NCBI GenBank assembly: GCA_019637615.1
Contig: JAHBVJ010000012.1
Span: 124,001-188,000, forward strand
Direction: 5' to 3'
Origin: Anaerolineae bacterium
Lineage (GTDB): Bacteria; Chloroflexota; Anaerolineae; Aggregatilineales; UBA2796
DNA: 64,000 nucleotides
In this document: positions 6,438 through 13,603 of the stretch, piece by piece
Layout of the letters: every line of letters starts with the position of its first letter
How positions within the stretch are numbered: the stretch's first letter is position 1
Position numbers and translations under genes: made by a program
The notes under the pieces: generated by a model
The model's database searches: none
The model's input: the letters and a program-made list of their open reading frames with translations, nothing else
What the model was told of the DNA's origin: nothing

Positions 6438-8341
6438 TGCTACACGTAGGCGGAACATCAATCTTCGACATCGCCAACAACTACGCGCGCCGCCTTGAGT
6501 GCGAGGCGTTCCCCGTCGTGGGCAAAGCACCCGCACTAGGCCACGAATGGCGACAAAACGCACTAGGACGCCCCGGCACACACCAAGCCACCTATGATGC
6601 TTGGAATGCCGCCACGGGCTACGCCTTAACGCCGATCCCCGGCTCAACGCTGGCGATCATCGACATTGACGATCCGACCTTCGCGCCCAAGTTGCTCGAA
6701 AAGTTCCCAGCGCTGAGAACTGCGCTAACCGTCAGCCGCGACAATCACCGCCATATCTATGTCAGGCTTGAGAAGCCCCTGCCCAAAGCCACCGCCCAGA
6801 TCAAATCGCCAGCCGGTGATGAGATCGCCAGCTTGCGTGGGGCAGGTGCCTACGTGGTCGGGCCGTATAGTCAGCATCCCACTGGAGCAGTGTACAAGCC
6901 CGCCAACTCCTCGCCTGCAAAACTTGACGTTCTGGCAACCGCCGCCCTGCTGTTTTTGTTTGGGTTGGAAGATCTTCCAAGCGCCGAACGAATCGGGGGA
7001 GCTGGGGTCCAACGTCAGATCGTCGCGCCTGCCAAACAGACCGCCGCCCCGCCCAAGTTGCTGAAACTGCTGCTGAATCACTTTGAGGAAGCGGGCTATC
7101 ACCAGCGCTACGACGCCGAACGCGATCTATGGTGGCTCAATGGGCAGTGCCCAAATCACAAGAATCACCCCGAAGGGGATCGTCATCCATCCTTCGGGTT
7201 CAACAATCAGGGTATGGCGCATTGTTTCAAGTGTGGGTGGATGAAGGCGATTGATCTAGCCCCGATGCTAGGCATCTACCCGATCCACTACCGGGATGCA
7301 GCCACGCCCACCCGCTACGCTGTCAAACGTGAGCAGCGAGCAGAGTTGATCGCCAAGGGCTTCACTCGAGCCGTCAGGCTTCACGATCTTCTCACCGTTG
7401 GCAAGAGCAAGGATCGCTACCGCTGGACATTGCGCGATCTGATCGCCGTCGGGCAGCGCGTCGAGTGGAGCACCGCCACAACATGCCGCAACATCCGGCA
7501 GGCCGTGGAAGCGGGCTTACTTGTGCGTCTATCCCCCGGCACGTATGCCCGTCGTTCCGAGTTTGCCGATCCCGCGCCCGGACGCCCCTACGGTGAACGC
7601 TACAGCAAGCATCCTGTCGAGTACCGCCGCGCCATCTGCCTACGGGCCGAGCAACGTGTGCAGCCGGAGCGTGCCACCGCCTACAACCCAAGCGCAGCGA
7701 GAATCGCCTACCTCACTGGCGTGTCGGAGCGCACGCTCTACCGCTACGAGGACACACTAGGCATCCAGCGCTTGCAAGTGTGGGAGCGCACGCCCGTCGC
7801 GCCGGACTTTTCATCGCCAGCGCATTACTACGGTTATGGCGTTCTCCCCGGAGAGCGCCGCCAAGCCTATGCTCGTTATGAGGTCATGACCCGATCTGGC
7901 GTGGTACGTCGTTTCGCGGACAACGACTACAGCGCCGCCGCCGAATGTGCGCAGGAGCAGGGCGGGATCGTGCTGCACAGCAGCCGCTTACCATCGATCC
8001 GCGTTTTACCCGGTCAGAAGTGGGAAGACCGATTCCCCGCCGGATGCAAGCTGTCTGATGACTTTGGGCGAGTGTATGTTGACGTGCCTTATTTGCCCCG
8101 TTTGCTGGCGAATTTGGCCCCCTCTGCACTCCCCCATCATGGAATGAGCGCGGAAGCGCTTCCCACGCTTGAGAGAGGGCTAAGGAAGCGCCCCGCGCTC
8201 ATAAATGATACTGATCCCACTGACAAACATGATAAACAGTCTGATCAGGTAGTCGTAGACGAGGTAAACGCCGAACGCTTACGCCGGATGCATCGCCGCG
8301 CTACGAAATCTCGCAACCCATTTCGCCAACTTTTGACTTAA
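6437..8341 (+). CDS. Primase-polymerase (Prim-Pol) replication protein
   Basis: A 634-residue protein. Residues about 1-165 match the bifunctional primase/polymerase fold. IIDIDD (about 74-79) carries the metal-binding acidic residues; SRDNHRHIYVRL follows; then IASLRGAGAYVVGPYSQHPT. Residues about 236-266 hold a CHC2-type zinc ribbon (CPNH, then CFKCG). Residues about 345-450 contain two HTH-like stretches, including ARIAYLTGVSERTLYRYE. Prim-Pol proteins make primers and copy DNA on plasmids and phages. No helicase domain or neighbouring helicase is visible, so a host helicase would be needed. It is probably the element's replication initiator or primase. Confidence 0.85.
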   Translation: MLHVGGTSIFDIANNYARRLECEAFPVVGKAPALGHEWRQNALGRPGTHQATYDAWNAATGYALTPIPGSTLAIIDIDDPTFAPKLLEKFPALRTALTVSRDNHRHIYVRLEKPLPKATAQIKSPAGDEIASLRGAGAYVVGPYSQHPTGAVYKPANSSPAKLDVLATAALLFLFGLEDLPSAERIGGAGVQRQIVAPAKQTAAPPKLLKLLLNHFEEAGYHQRYDAERDLWWLNGQCPNHKNHPEGDRHPSFGFNNQGMAHCFKCGWMKAIDLAPMLGIYPIHYRDAATPTRYAVKREQRAELIAKGFTRAVRLHDLLTVGKSKDRYRWTLRDLIAVGQRVEWSTATTCRNIRQAVEAGLLVRLSPGTYARRSEFADPAPGRPYGERYSKHPVEYRRAICLRAEQRVQPERATAYNPSAARIAYLTGVSERTLYRYEDTLGIQRLQVWERTPVAPDFSSPAHYYGYGVLPGERRQAYARYEVMTRSGVVRRFADNDYSAAAECAQEQGGIVLHSSRLPSIRVLPGQKWEDRFPAGCKLSDDFGRVYVDVPYLPRLLANLAPSALPHHGMSAEALPTLERGLRKRPALINDTDPTDKHDKQSDQVVVDEVNAERLRRMHRRATKSRNPFRQLLT

Positions 8342-8378
8342 AAACCGTCCTCTTTTGTAGTTCGGTTTTGCACGTCTT

Positions 8379-8414
8379 TAACTTATGGTAACTGATGATA
8401 ACTGAGGATAAGTT
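8379..8414 (+). repeat. Phased 10-bp repeats at the parM start
   Basis: The pentamer TAACT starts at 8379, 8389 and 8399, and TAAGT at 8409, exactly 10 bp apart. The last three units read ATGGTAACTG, ATGATAACTG and AGGATAAGTT. The array abuts the ATG of the ParM-like gene, and its last unit contains the AGGA ribosome-binding site. Known: ParR proteins bind arrays of short direct repeats (parC) and repress their operon. Inferred: this is a miniature centromere or an operator of the partition operon. Confidence 0.65.
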
Positions 8415-9506
8415 ATGAGCACAAAGCGCTCACCCAAACGCACACAAGAATCAGCAGCCGCACCCGCCGTGGCTGAATCGGAATCGCCCTTGCCCATGCC
8501 TAAGCCTTGCTATCCTAAAAAGATCAGCTTTGACATTGGCAATGGCTATATGAACGCCACAACCGATTGTGGCATCCCGGTAGACGCCCGATCCATTCAA
8601 GCGCCAGTCTCAGACGCCAAGCGCTTTAACGATCTGCCCTTTGAGCACTGCCTGAAGTTCGATGATCAATGGTACGTGTTTGGCGAGGCGTGCTACACCT
8701 ACGCGCCCAAAACGGGGCAGGATATGACCGTGACCAATCGCTATATGTCGGATTGGTACAAGCGCCTGTTTACCTATGGGCTGCATCGATGCTACGGGTT
8801 GATCATCCAGCAACCGGAGGCCGTGCCAGCCGAACGCTTAGAGCCTCAAATTGTGCTATCGATCCCCGCCGTGCTGTTCAAAGACGAGGCCGTTACAGCG
8901 AAGATTCACGCCCACCTATGCGGAACCTACCACATACAAACGACACTATGCGATTACAACGTATATATCACGCCGGAAAACTTGACCATCATCCCCGAAG
9001 GAGCCGGTTCATTCCTATCGGCTTGCGCAGAATATGCCGCCCCACACACGGGAACATGGGCAGTAGTAGACGTTGGCTATTTGACCACGGATATTGTGAT
9101 TTTTCGCGACGAGGACTATATAGCCGACCTAGCCGACAGCGACACAGCAGCGGGCATGAACAGCGTATCCAAGCACATTAAGGGCCATGTTTTCGCGCAG
9201 CACAAGATCGACCTTCAAACGAGCATCATTGATCAGCATATCGACTGTGACACGATCTCTGTTCACGCACTCTCTATTCCCATCCAAGACGTTAAGCACG
9301 CCGCGCTCACTGCCCTAGCACGCCAGATCAACCAATTTATACAAGTCGCCACAGCAGGAGTATTGATCACCGGGATCATTCTCACCGGGGGAGGCGCAAA
9401 GCTACTCCTAGATTACATCAAAGGCCCCGGATCGATTGTCCCCCTCAAACTCACGAATCACCGCCGGGGCAACTGCGACGGTGGCTATCTGATGCTGGCA
9501 GGTTGA
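8415..9506 (+). CDS. parM: ParM/StbA-type actin-like ATPase
   Basis: A 363-residue actin-fold protein of usual family length after a 35-residue low-complexity N-terminus. The phosphate-1 loop is FDIGNGYMNAT (about 38-48), phosphate-2 is WAVVDVGYLTTD (about 215-226), and the adenosine motif is ILTGGGAK (about 322-329). Plasmid members polymerise with ATP and push DNA copies apart. A small basic/proline-rich gene follows 1 base later, as ParR follows ParM. Phased repeats sit directly upstream. The organisation is that of a type II partition system. An alternative is a phage or ICE actin (Alp) with another transport role. Confidence 0.85.
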   Translation: MSTKRSPKRTQESAAAPAVAESESPLPMPKPCYPKKISFDIGNGYMNATTDCGIPVDARSIQAPVSDAKRFNDLPFEHCLKFDDQWYVFGEACYTYAPKTGQDMTVTNRYMSDWYKRLFTYGLHRCYGLIIQQPEAVPAERLEPQIVLSIPAVLFKDEAVTAKIHAHLCGTYHIQTTLCDYNVYITPENLTIIPEGAGSFLSACAEYAAPHTGTWAVVDVGYLTTDIVIFRDEDYIADLADSDTAAGMNSVSKHIKGHVFAQHKIDLQTSIIDQHIDCDTISVHALSIPIQDVKHAALTALARQINQFIQVATAGVLITGIILTGGGAKLLLDYIKGPGSIVPLKLTNHRRGNCDGGYLMLAG

Positions 9507-9507
9507 T

Positions 9508-9825
9508 ATGGCACTTATCCATTACAACCTTTACCTTGACGACGCCGATGAAGCCGATCTCGCCATGATCGCGTTATTGGAACCCCACCGCAAAAAGCGC
9601 CGCGTAGGGGAGTTCCTACGTCGGGTTTTAGACACCTATGCACGCGCTGGACAGCAGATGATCCCGCAAATAATCCCACCCACGCCTGTGCGTGCATACG
9701 TGCCACCGCTTACGCCCATTATCAACGCCGCGCCGATGCCACCGCCCGCACCAGCAGCCTCGGCAGCTATCGCCAGTACCGCAGCCAAGATGCGCGCCAG
9801 CTTTATGAGGAGTGCTCAACCATGA
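9508..9825 (+). CDS. ParR-like DNA-binding partner of ParM
   Basis: A 105-residue protein starting 1 base after the ParM stop. Residues 1-50 (MALIHYNLYLDDADEADLAM, then KKRRVGEFLRRVLDTYA) fit a ribbon-helix-helix: a short beta strand, two helices and a basic patch. Residues about 55-90 are proline/alanine-rich, and the last helix ends in a basic tail, resembling the ParM-binding C-terminal helix of ParR proteins. Function inferred from position and size. It probably binds the TAACT repeats at 8379-8414. Confidence 0.65.
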   Translation: MALIHYNLYLDDADEADLAMIALLEPHRKKRRVGEFLRRVLDTYARAGQQMIPQIIPPTPVRAYVPPLTPIINAAPMPPPAPAASAAIASTAAKMRASFMRSAQP

Positions 9826-10037
9826 CCGATATATGCCCAGACTGCGGTTCAGAGAACCTATTAGAGGTCATCATTACCGAAGAGAACATATCTAAATCCA
9901 TAGTCGAATGCCCCGATTGCGGAGGACGCTGGATCGTTATAAATGCAACGGGGAACAAAGGTGAACGCCTACACCCACCGCCATGTGGCTATCCCGAATA
10001 TCTTTGCAGTTGTGGAATTGTGGAGTGGCAACCATGA
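9822..10037 (+). CDS. Small zinc-ribbon protein
   Basis: A 71-residue protein. CPDC at residues 5-8 and CPDC at about 29-32 form a complete four-cysteine zinc ribbon. A further cysteine pair (CSC) lies near the C-terminus. It is coupled to both neighbours by ATGA overlaps. It may bind nucleic acid or serve as a regulator; no specific family recognised. Confidence 0.6.
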   Translation: MTDICPDCGSENLLEVIITEENISKSIVECPDCGGRWIVINATGNKGERLHPPPCGYPEYLCSCGIVEWQP

Positions 10038-10267
10038 CAGACCAACAGCCCCCCGCACTAGTACAACTCAATAGCTACATGACGGTTCTAGTAGTCCACG
10101 ATAGTTGGCGTGTGGTGAACCATCAAGCGGATGAACTGATCAACCAATACGCCAAACTAGGCTACAGAGTCATCAACTACCAGCAATCCTTCGTTCAGGG
10201 CAAAGGGTGGGTTATATCCGCGCTGATGTATGCCGATCCCGCGCCTGTTTGCGAGGTGCAACCATGA
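10034..10267 (+). CDS. Small hypothetical protein
   Basis: A 77-residue protein, start at ATG 10034 overlapping the previous stop. It is rich in beta-prone residues (YMTVLVVHDSWRVV, then GYRVINYQQSFVQGKGWVIS). The pattern resembles small 'DUF4177-like' beta-alpha-beta proteins, but that match is weak. It is coupled downstream by ATGA. Function unknown. Confidence 0.5.
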   Translation: MTDQQPPALVQLNSYMTVLVVHDSWRVVNHQADELINQYAKLGYRVINYQQSFVQGKGWVISALMYADPAPVCEVQP

Positions 10268-10683
10268 GACAAACAGCCAAGTTCAAGGCAGCGCAAGCGT
10301 TGATCCGCAAGCTCTATCAAAACGACCCGAAGAAACTCCGCTCTTTCCTGACGATGGATCACGAGACGCTTTATGAATCCCTGCATGATGACTTTTATGT
10401 GTGGGAACCCAAGCGCGATCAGTGGGTGCAGCTTTCTGAGGAGGAGCGCGAATTCAGCGGCGGGTTCGCGTCACGCTACATTGATCGCGATGGGCAACCA
10501 TCCGGCATTTTCGATCTGCGCATTATTGGACATCCGCAAGACGTGGAACAGATCGCTGCATTACTGCGGAAATTTATCAACATCGGGCGTCTCACTGACC
10601 CATATCCGCGCCGACATGGAGATGGCGTGATGTTCTACGTTACCGCCCGACTGCCAGAACCGAAGGGGAAAAAGCGATCATGA
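10264..10683 (+). CDS. Hypothetical protein
   Basis: A 139-residue soluble protein. The N-terminal 50 residues are basic and helical (KAAQALIRKLYQNDPKKLRS). The C-terminal part (IIGHPQDVEQIAALLRKFIN) looks like an alpha/beta domain with a buried HPQDV turn. ATGA overlaps occur on both sides. No family recognised. Confidence 0.5.
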   Translation: MRQTAKFKAAQALIRKLYQNDPKKLRSFLTMDHETLYESLHDDFYVWEPKRDQWVQLSEEEREFSGGFASRYIDRDGQPSGIFDLRIIGHPQDVEQIAALLRKFINIGRLTDPYPRRHGDGVMFYVTARLPEPKGKKRS

Positions 10684-11018
10684 CCCATCAATCCGACGAT
10701 CTACCAGCATGGTTGGATCCAATAATCAAAACGACTGTCATCATGATAACGGTGCTCGCCTTCATTGGAACGGTCACAATCCTTCACTGGCTAGTAGATC
10801 GAGTACCAGCAGAAACGCAGAGCATACAAGGCTACCTAAGCAGCATCGTAGACCAGCACCCACTCATGAGGATTATCCCGCTTGCTGGCGACCCGCTAGA
10901 AGGTCGTTTTAGCCGGATAACCAGTGAATACACATGCGTACGCACCGACCAGCAAACTGAGCAGTGCATAGCCACCAAGCAAATCGCAGGTTGGGTGTTG
11001 CCGGACGGTGACAAATGA
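10680..11018 (+). CDS. Single-span membrane protein
   Basis: A 112-residue protein. One strong hydrophobic segment lies at about 16-38 (TTVIMITVLAFIGTVTILHW). About 70 residues follow, with two cysteines (YTCVRT and EQCIATK) that could form a disulfide if outside the cell. It is ATGA-coupled to the methyltransferase that follows. Function unknown. Confidence 0.55.
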   Translation: MTHQSDDLPAWLDPIIKTTVIMITVLAFIGTVTILHWLVDRVPAETQSIQGYLSSIVDQHPLMRIIPLAGDPLEGRFSRITSEYTCVRTDQQTEQCIATKQIAGWVLPDGDK

Positions 11019-11779
11019 ACCAACTCATTCTTTCCCTTTTCCCCGGCGCAGACCTGTTCGGGCGAGCCTTTGAGGAACGCGGATTCTGCATCGTGCGCGG
11101 GCCGGATCGTCTATGGGCGCAAGACGTTCGCGACTTCCACGCCATACCCGGCAAATTTGACGGGATCATCGGTGGCCCGCCGTGCCAACCATTCAGCGCC
11201 GCCGCAATCAGTGGTAGTGACGCGGAGAACTTGATCCCCGAATTCGTTCGTATTATCGAGGAGAGCCGTCCGCAGTGGGCAGTGATGGAAAATGTCATGG
11301 GCGCAGCGGGAGCCGCCCCACCGTGGCCTAGTACGACGATCCGCGATTGGGATGTTGGCGGAAACACTTTCCGCAAGCGCACATTTTGGTTTTATGGGAT
11401 CGACCCTGCGCCGAAACCAATTCTGCGAGCTGGCGAACCGAATTACTCAGTGTTAGCCAGCAGCTGGAACCGTCATGGGCAGCTAGTCGGGCGCGGGCCG
11501 AACAAGCCACTATCCGCTGAAAAAGCCGCCGCCTTGCAGGGCTTTCCCAACTTAGGCGAGCAGTTGATCGAAGGTCTACCCGGCAAGCTACAGGGCGACG
11601 GAGTGAAGTGGCGCGGAGTCAGTCTCAGCAGCCGCAACATCCTAGCGGTTCACATGCTAGGAAATGGCGTTCCGCGTGCAATGGGTCTGTATATCGCCCG
11701 CCACGTCGAGAACCAACTTGAAGGCCGATCTTCAATCGAATTGACCGGACTACCGCTTTTCTCATCGATGGGAGTGTGA
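11015..11779 (+). CDS. DNA cytosine-5 methyltransferase (compact, orphan)
   Basis: A 254-residue protein. Motif I is LILSLFPGADLFGRAFE (about 4-20). Motif IV is GGPPCQPFS with catalytic C57. Motif VI is ENV (92-94). A motif VIII-like RKR and motif X GNGVP (216-220) follow. It transfers a methyl group from AdoMet to C5 of cytosine. The recognition region between motifs VIII and X is short, so the site is probably short or the protein reduced. No restriction endonuclease is adjacent. On mobile elements such orphan enzymes usually protect against host restriction. A second C5-methyltransferase starts at 71. Confidence 0.85.
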   Translation: MNQLILSLFPGADLFGRAFEERGFCIVRGPDRLWAQDVRDFHAIPGKFDGIIGGPPCQPFSAAAISGSDAENLIPEFVRIIEESRPQWAVMENVMGAAGAAPPWPSTTIRDWDVGGNTFRKRTFWFYGIDPAPKPILRAGEPNYSVLASSWNRHGQLVGRGPNKPLSAEKAAALQGFPNLGEQLIEGLPGKLQGDGVKWRGVSLSSRNILAVHMLGNGVPRAMGLYIARHVENQLEGRSSIELTGLPLFSSMGV

Positions 11780-11781
11780 TC

Positions 11782-12000
11782 ATGCAAACTTTAGCATGTT
11801 GGAATTGTGGACGCGACACCGGAATAGAAGCCACCGACGACGACACCGCCGCGCTTTGCGAAGGGTGCGAACACCGCTACGACGAGGCAAACGAGAGCCA
11901 ATACATAGAGGCTAATGAGTTTATTTGTCCTCATGACTTCGTGGCGGAAACAGCCGGAGGCCGTGAGTATTGCCCAGATTGCGGGATGATCTTCCAATGA
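11782..12000 (+). CDS. Small zinc-finger protein
   Basis: A 72-residue protein with CWNCG (about 7-11), CEGC (about 26-29), CPHDF (about 49-53) and CPDCG (about 64-68). These can form two zinc-binding sites. The ATG at 11782 is preferred over the overlapping GTG at 11776 because GGAG lies 7 bases before it. It overlaps the integrase by ATGA and may be a DNA-binding accessory protein. Confidence 0.6.
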   Translation: MQTLACWNCGRDTGIEATDDDTAALCEGCEHRYDEANESQYIEANEFICPHDFVAETAGGREYCPDCGMIFQ

Positions 12001-13001
12001 CAAAACACGCGGGCGGACGCCCAAAGATGATCACGGTTGGGGATGCTGCCGCGAACTTTTTGCGCTCAAAGTCGCTGAAAGCCACGCCGCACTACATCGA
12101 AACCATCAGCGGATTCATGCGTATGTTTGCCGATAAATACGGCGAGCGTAGCGTGAGCACGTTGACGCTAGATGATATGGAGGAATACGCCGCCTACCTT
12201 CAAACGGTAGAGCTGAAGTTCACCAACCATCCTAATCGCCCAACTGTAAAAGGGACTCTCAGCAAATCTACCATCGACAGTCACCACCGGACGCTACGAG
12301 CATTCTTCAATTGGATGCTAGAACGCCCGGAGTATCACGTCAAAAGTAACCTTATGTTGAAAGTGCCCCGCCCGCGTATTTTTGAAAGTGACATGCGGAT
12401 CAAGCGCGTTGAGTGGCAAACCTACATGCTACTCATCGAGACAGCGAAAATGCTTGCACCAGCCGCGATGCAAGCGCGAGCGCTGGCACTGCTATACATG
12501 TTACCGGACACGGGATGCAGAGCTGAAGGTGTCTGTGGGCTACGCTGGTCTGACGTTGATCTCGCATTGCGCCGGGCCTACGTCGTGGAAAAGTTTGGCA
12601 AAGGACGATTCGTTTTCTTCTTACCGATCACCCGTCGCCGCCTAGAAGCGTGGCGGCAACTCGCACCCAAAAGTGAGTTTGTTTTCTGCTCACTTCGAGA
12701 AAGCGACAAAGGCCAACCGCTAACGCCATCCGGCCTATACCAAATCATTATCGGCATCTCGGAGAGGGCAAAGCTACCACGCGAGAAACAAGTAGCACCG
12801 CACGACCTGCGGCATATGTTTGCCACCTACGCAGATGAATCAGGGATCTCGTTGCCATACCTACAAGCCCTAATGGGACACGAACGCAGCGAGACCACCG
12901 CCCGCTATATCCATCGATCCGGCCTAATGCTGCAATCTATCCATGATGATCACAGCCCCTTACGCCGCCTGATGTCTGAATCTAATACAGAAAGGAGGTG
13001 A
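11997..13001 (+). CDS. Tyrosine recombinase (integrase)
   Basis: A 334-residue protein. Residues about 20-130 form a SAM-like core-binding domain (NFLRSKSLKATPHYIETISG). The catalytic domain has R175 (GCRAEG), the beta-hairpin lysine around 199-202 (KFGKGRF), H269-x-x-R272 (HDLRH), H295 (GHERSETT) and the nucleophile Y304. All five key positions are present, so it should be active. It cuts and rejoins DNA at att sites without high-energy cofactors. The start at 11997 overlaps the previous stop. tRNA-Gly lies 323 bases downstream and its 3' end faces the gene, so it is the likely attachment site. Confidence 0.9.
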   Translation: MTKHAGGRPKMITVGDAAANFLRSKSLKATPHYIETISGFMRMFADKYGERSVSTLTLDDMEEYAAYLQTVELKFTNHPNRPTVKGTLSKSTIDSHHRTLRAFFNWMLERPEYHVKSNLMLKVPRPRIFESDMRIKRVEWQTYMLLIETAKMLAPAAMQARALALLYMLPDTGCRAEGVCGLRWSDVDLALRRAYVVEKFGKGRFVFFLPITRRRLEAWRQLAPKSEFVFCSLRESDKGQPLTPSGLYQIIIGISERAKLPREKQVAPHDLRHMFATYADESGISLPYLQALMGHERSETTARYIHRSGLMLQSIHDDHSPLRRLMSESNTERR

Positions 13002-13007
13002 GAATTC

Positions 13008-13223
13008 GTGCCTAATAAGCCCTTTGCGACCCAACAGGAAGCAGATGAGGATCTTGGACGCTTTATTCGCCAGCTCGTGCGCGATCTAGGCGAAGCGGTC
13101 TACATCCCGCCAACTGTGGATGAAAACGATGAGATACAGGTCATCACACTAGACGAACCATTGGAGCTTGACCAAAACTCAGCAGTTTTATCAGGGTCAT
13201 TTTCTCCCGCAACCATCGGATAA
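13008..13223 (+). CDS. Small acidic protein after the integrase
   Basis: A 71-residue protein with a GTG start and a near-perfect AAAGGAGGTGA Shine-Dalgarno that overlaps the integrase stop. It is acidic, with no helix-turn-helix visible. Its position between integrase and attachment site is one used by excision factors, but the sequence gives no support for that role. Confidence 0.5.
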   Translation: MPNKPFATQQEADEDLGRFIRQLVRDLGEAVYIPPTVDENDEIQVITLDEPLELDQNSAVLSGSFSPATIG

Positions 13224-13285
13224 AATGACAATTCGCAAAAGAGCGATCTGGCATGGGAGACACTGAGAACTTATTGCTATAGAAA

Positions 13286-13315
13286 AGCAAAATCCCCAGT
13301 CAACGACTGAGGATT
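13286..13315 (-). terminator. Intrinsic terminator of tRNA-Gly
   Basis: On the minus strand, AATCCTCAGTC, a 3-base loop and GACTGGGGATT (13315-13291) form an 11-bp stem with one mismatch, followed by TTGCTTTTCT. It lies 9 bases past the tRNA 3' end. If the element integrated inside the tRNA end, this terminator came with the element; if further out, it is the host's own. Confidence 0.7.
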
Positions 13316-13323
13316 CGACCTTG

Positions 13324-13395
13324 AGCGGGCGACGGGATTCGAACCCGTGACCTTCTCCTTGGCAAGGAGACATTCTACCCCTGAACCACGCCCGC
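13324..13395 (-). tRNA. tRNA-Gly (anticodon GCC)
   Basis: The minus-strand cloverleaf has acceptor arms GCGGGCG and CGCCCGC, anticodon loop with GCC (complement of 13361-13363), T-arm GGGTTCGAATCCC and discriminator U. CCA is not encoded (CAA follows). The 3' end faces the integrase gene, as expected for an integration target. Confidence 0.95.
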
Positions 13396-13603
13396 ATAGC
13401 TAACTGTGGGAAAGTATAGATCACTGTGACACGTTTGACAAGGGGGAAATTCTGGAATAAACACATCAACGCTGAAAAGACTCAAGTGATGTTAAGCGTC
13501 GGCAGCTAAACGCAATGAGACTGCTTGGAAATTTCATCGATGTTGTGAGAAAATGCTAACTAATCTTACCGCCCGATCTGTTAGTTACCCCACGATGTGA
13601 TGT

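Larger units (their letters stand above)
1..13323 (+). mobile_element. Integrated plasmid-like element at tRNA-Gly (right part only)
   Basis: Seen: a tyrosine integrase and one small gene lie directly before the 3' end of tRNA-Gly(GCC). To their left are a primase-polymerase, a ParM/ParR-like pair, an XRE repressor facing a small HTH gene, two C5-methyltransferases and many short ORFs chained by ATGA overlaps. Housekeeping genes begin only after the tRNA. Known: integrative elements often insert at tRNA 3' ends with the integrase next to the junction. Inferred: the right end lies between about 13224 and 13324, and the left end is outside the window, so no direct-repeat partner of the tRNA end could be found. 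The partition genes suggest a replicating plasmid-like stage. No relaxase, VirB4/TraG ATPase, capsid or terminase is visible, so plasmid, IME, ICE and prophage all remain possible. Confidence 0.75.
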
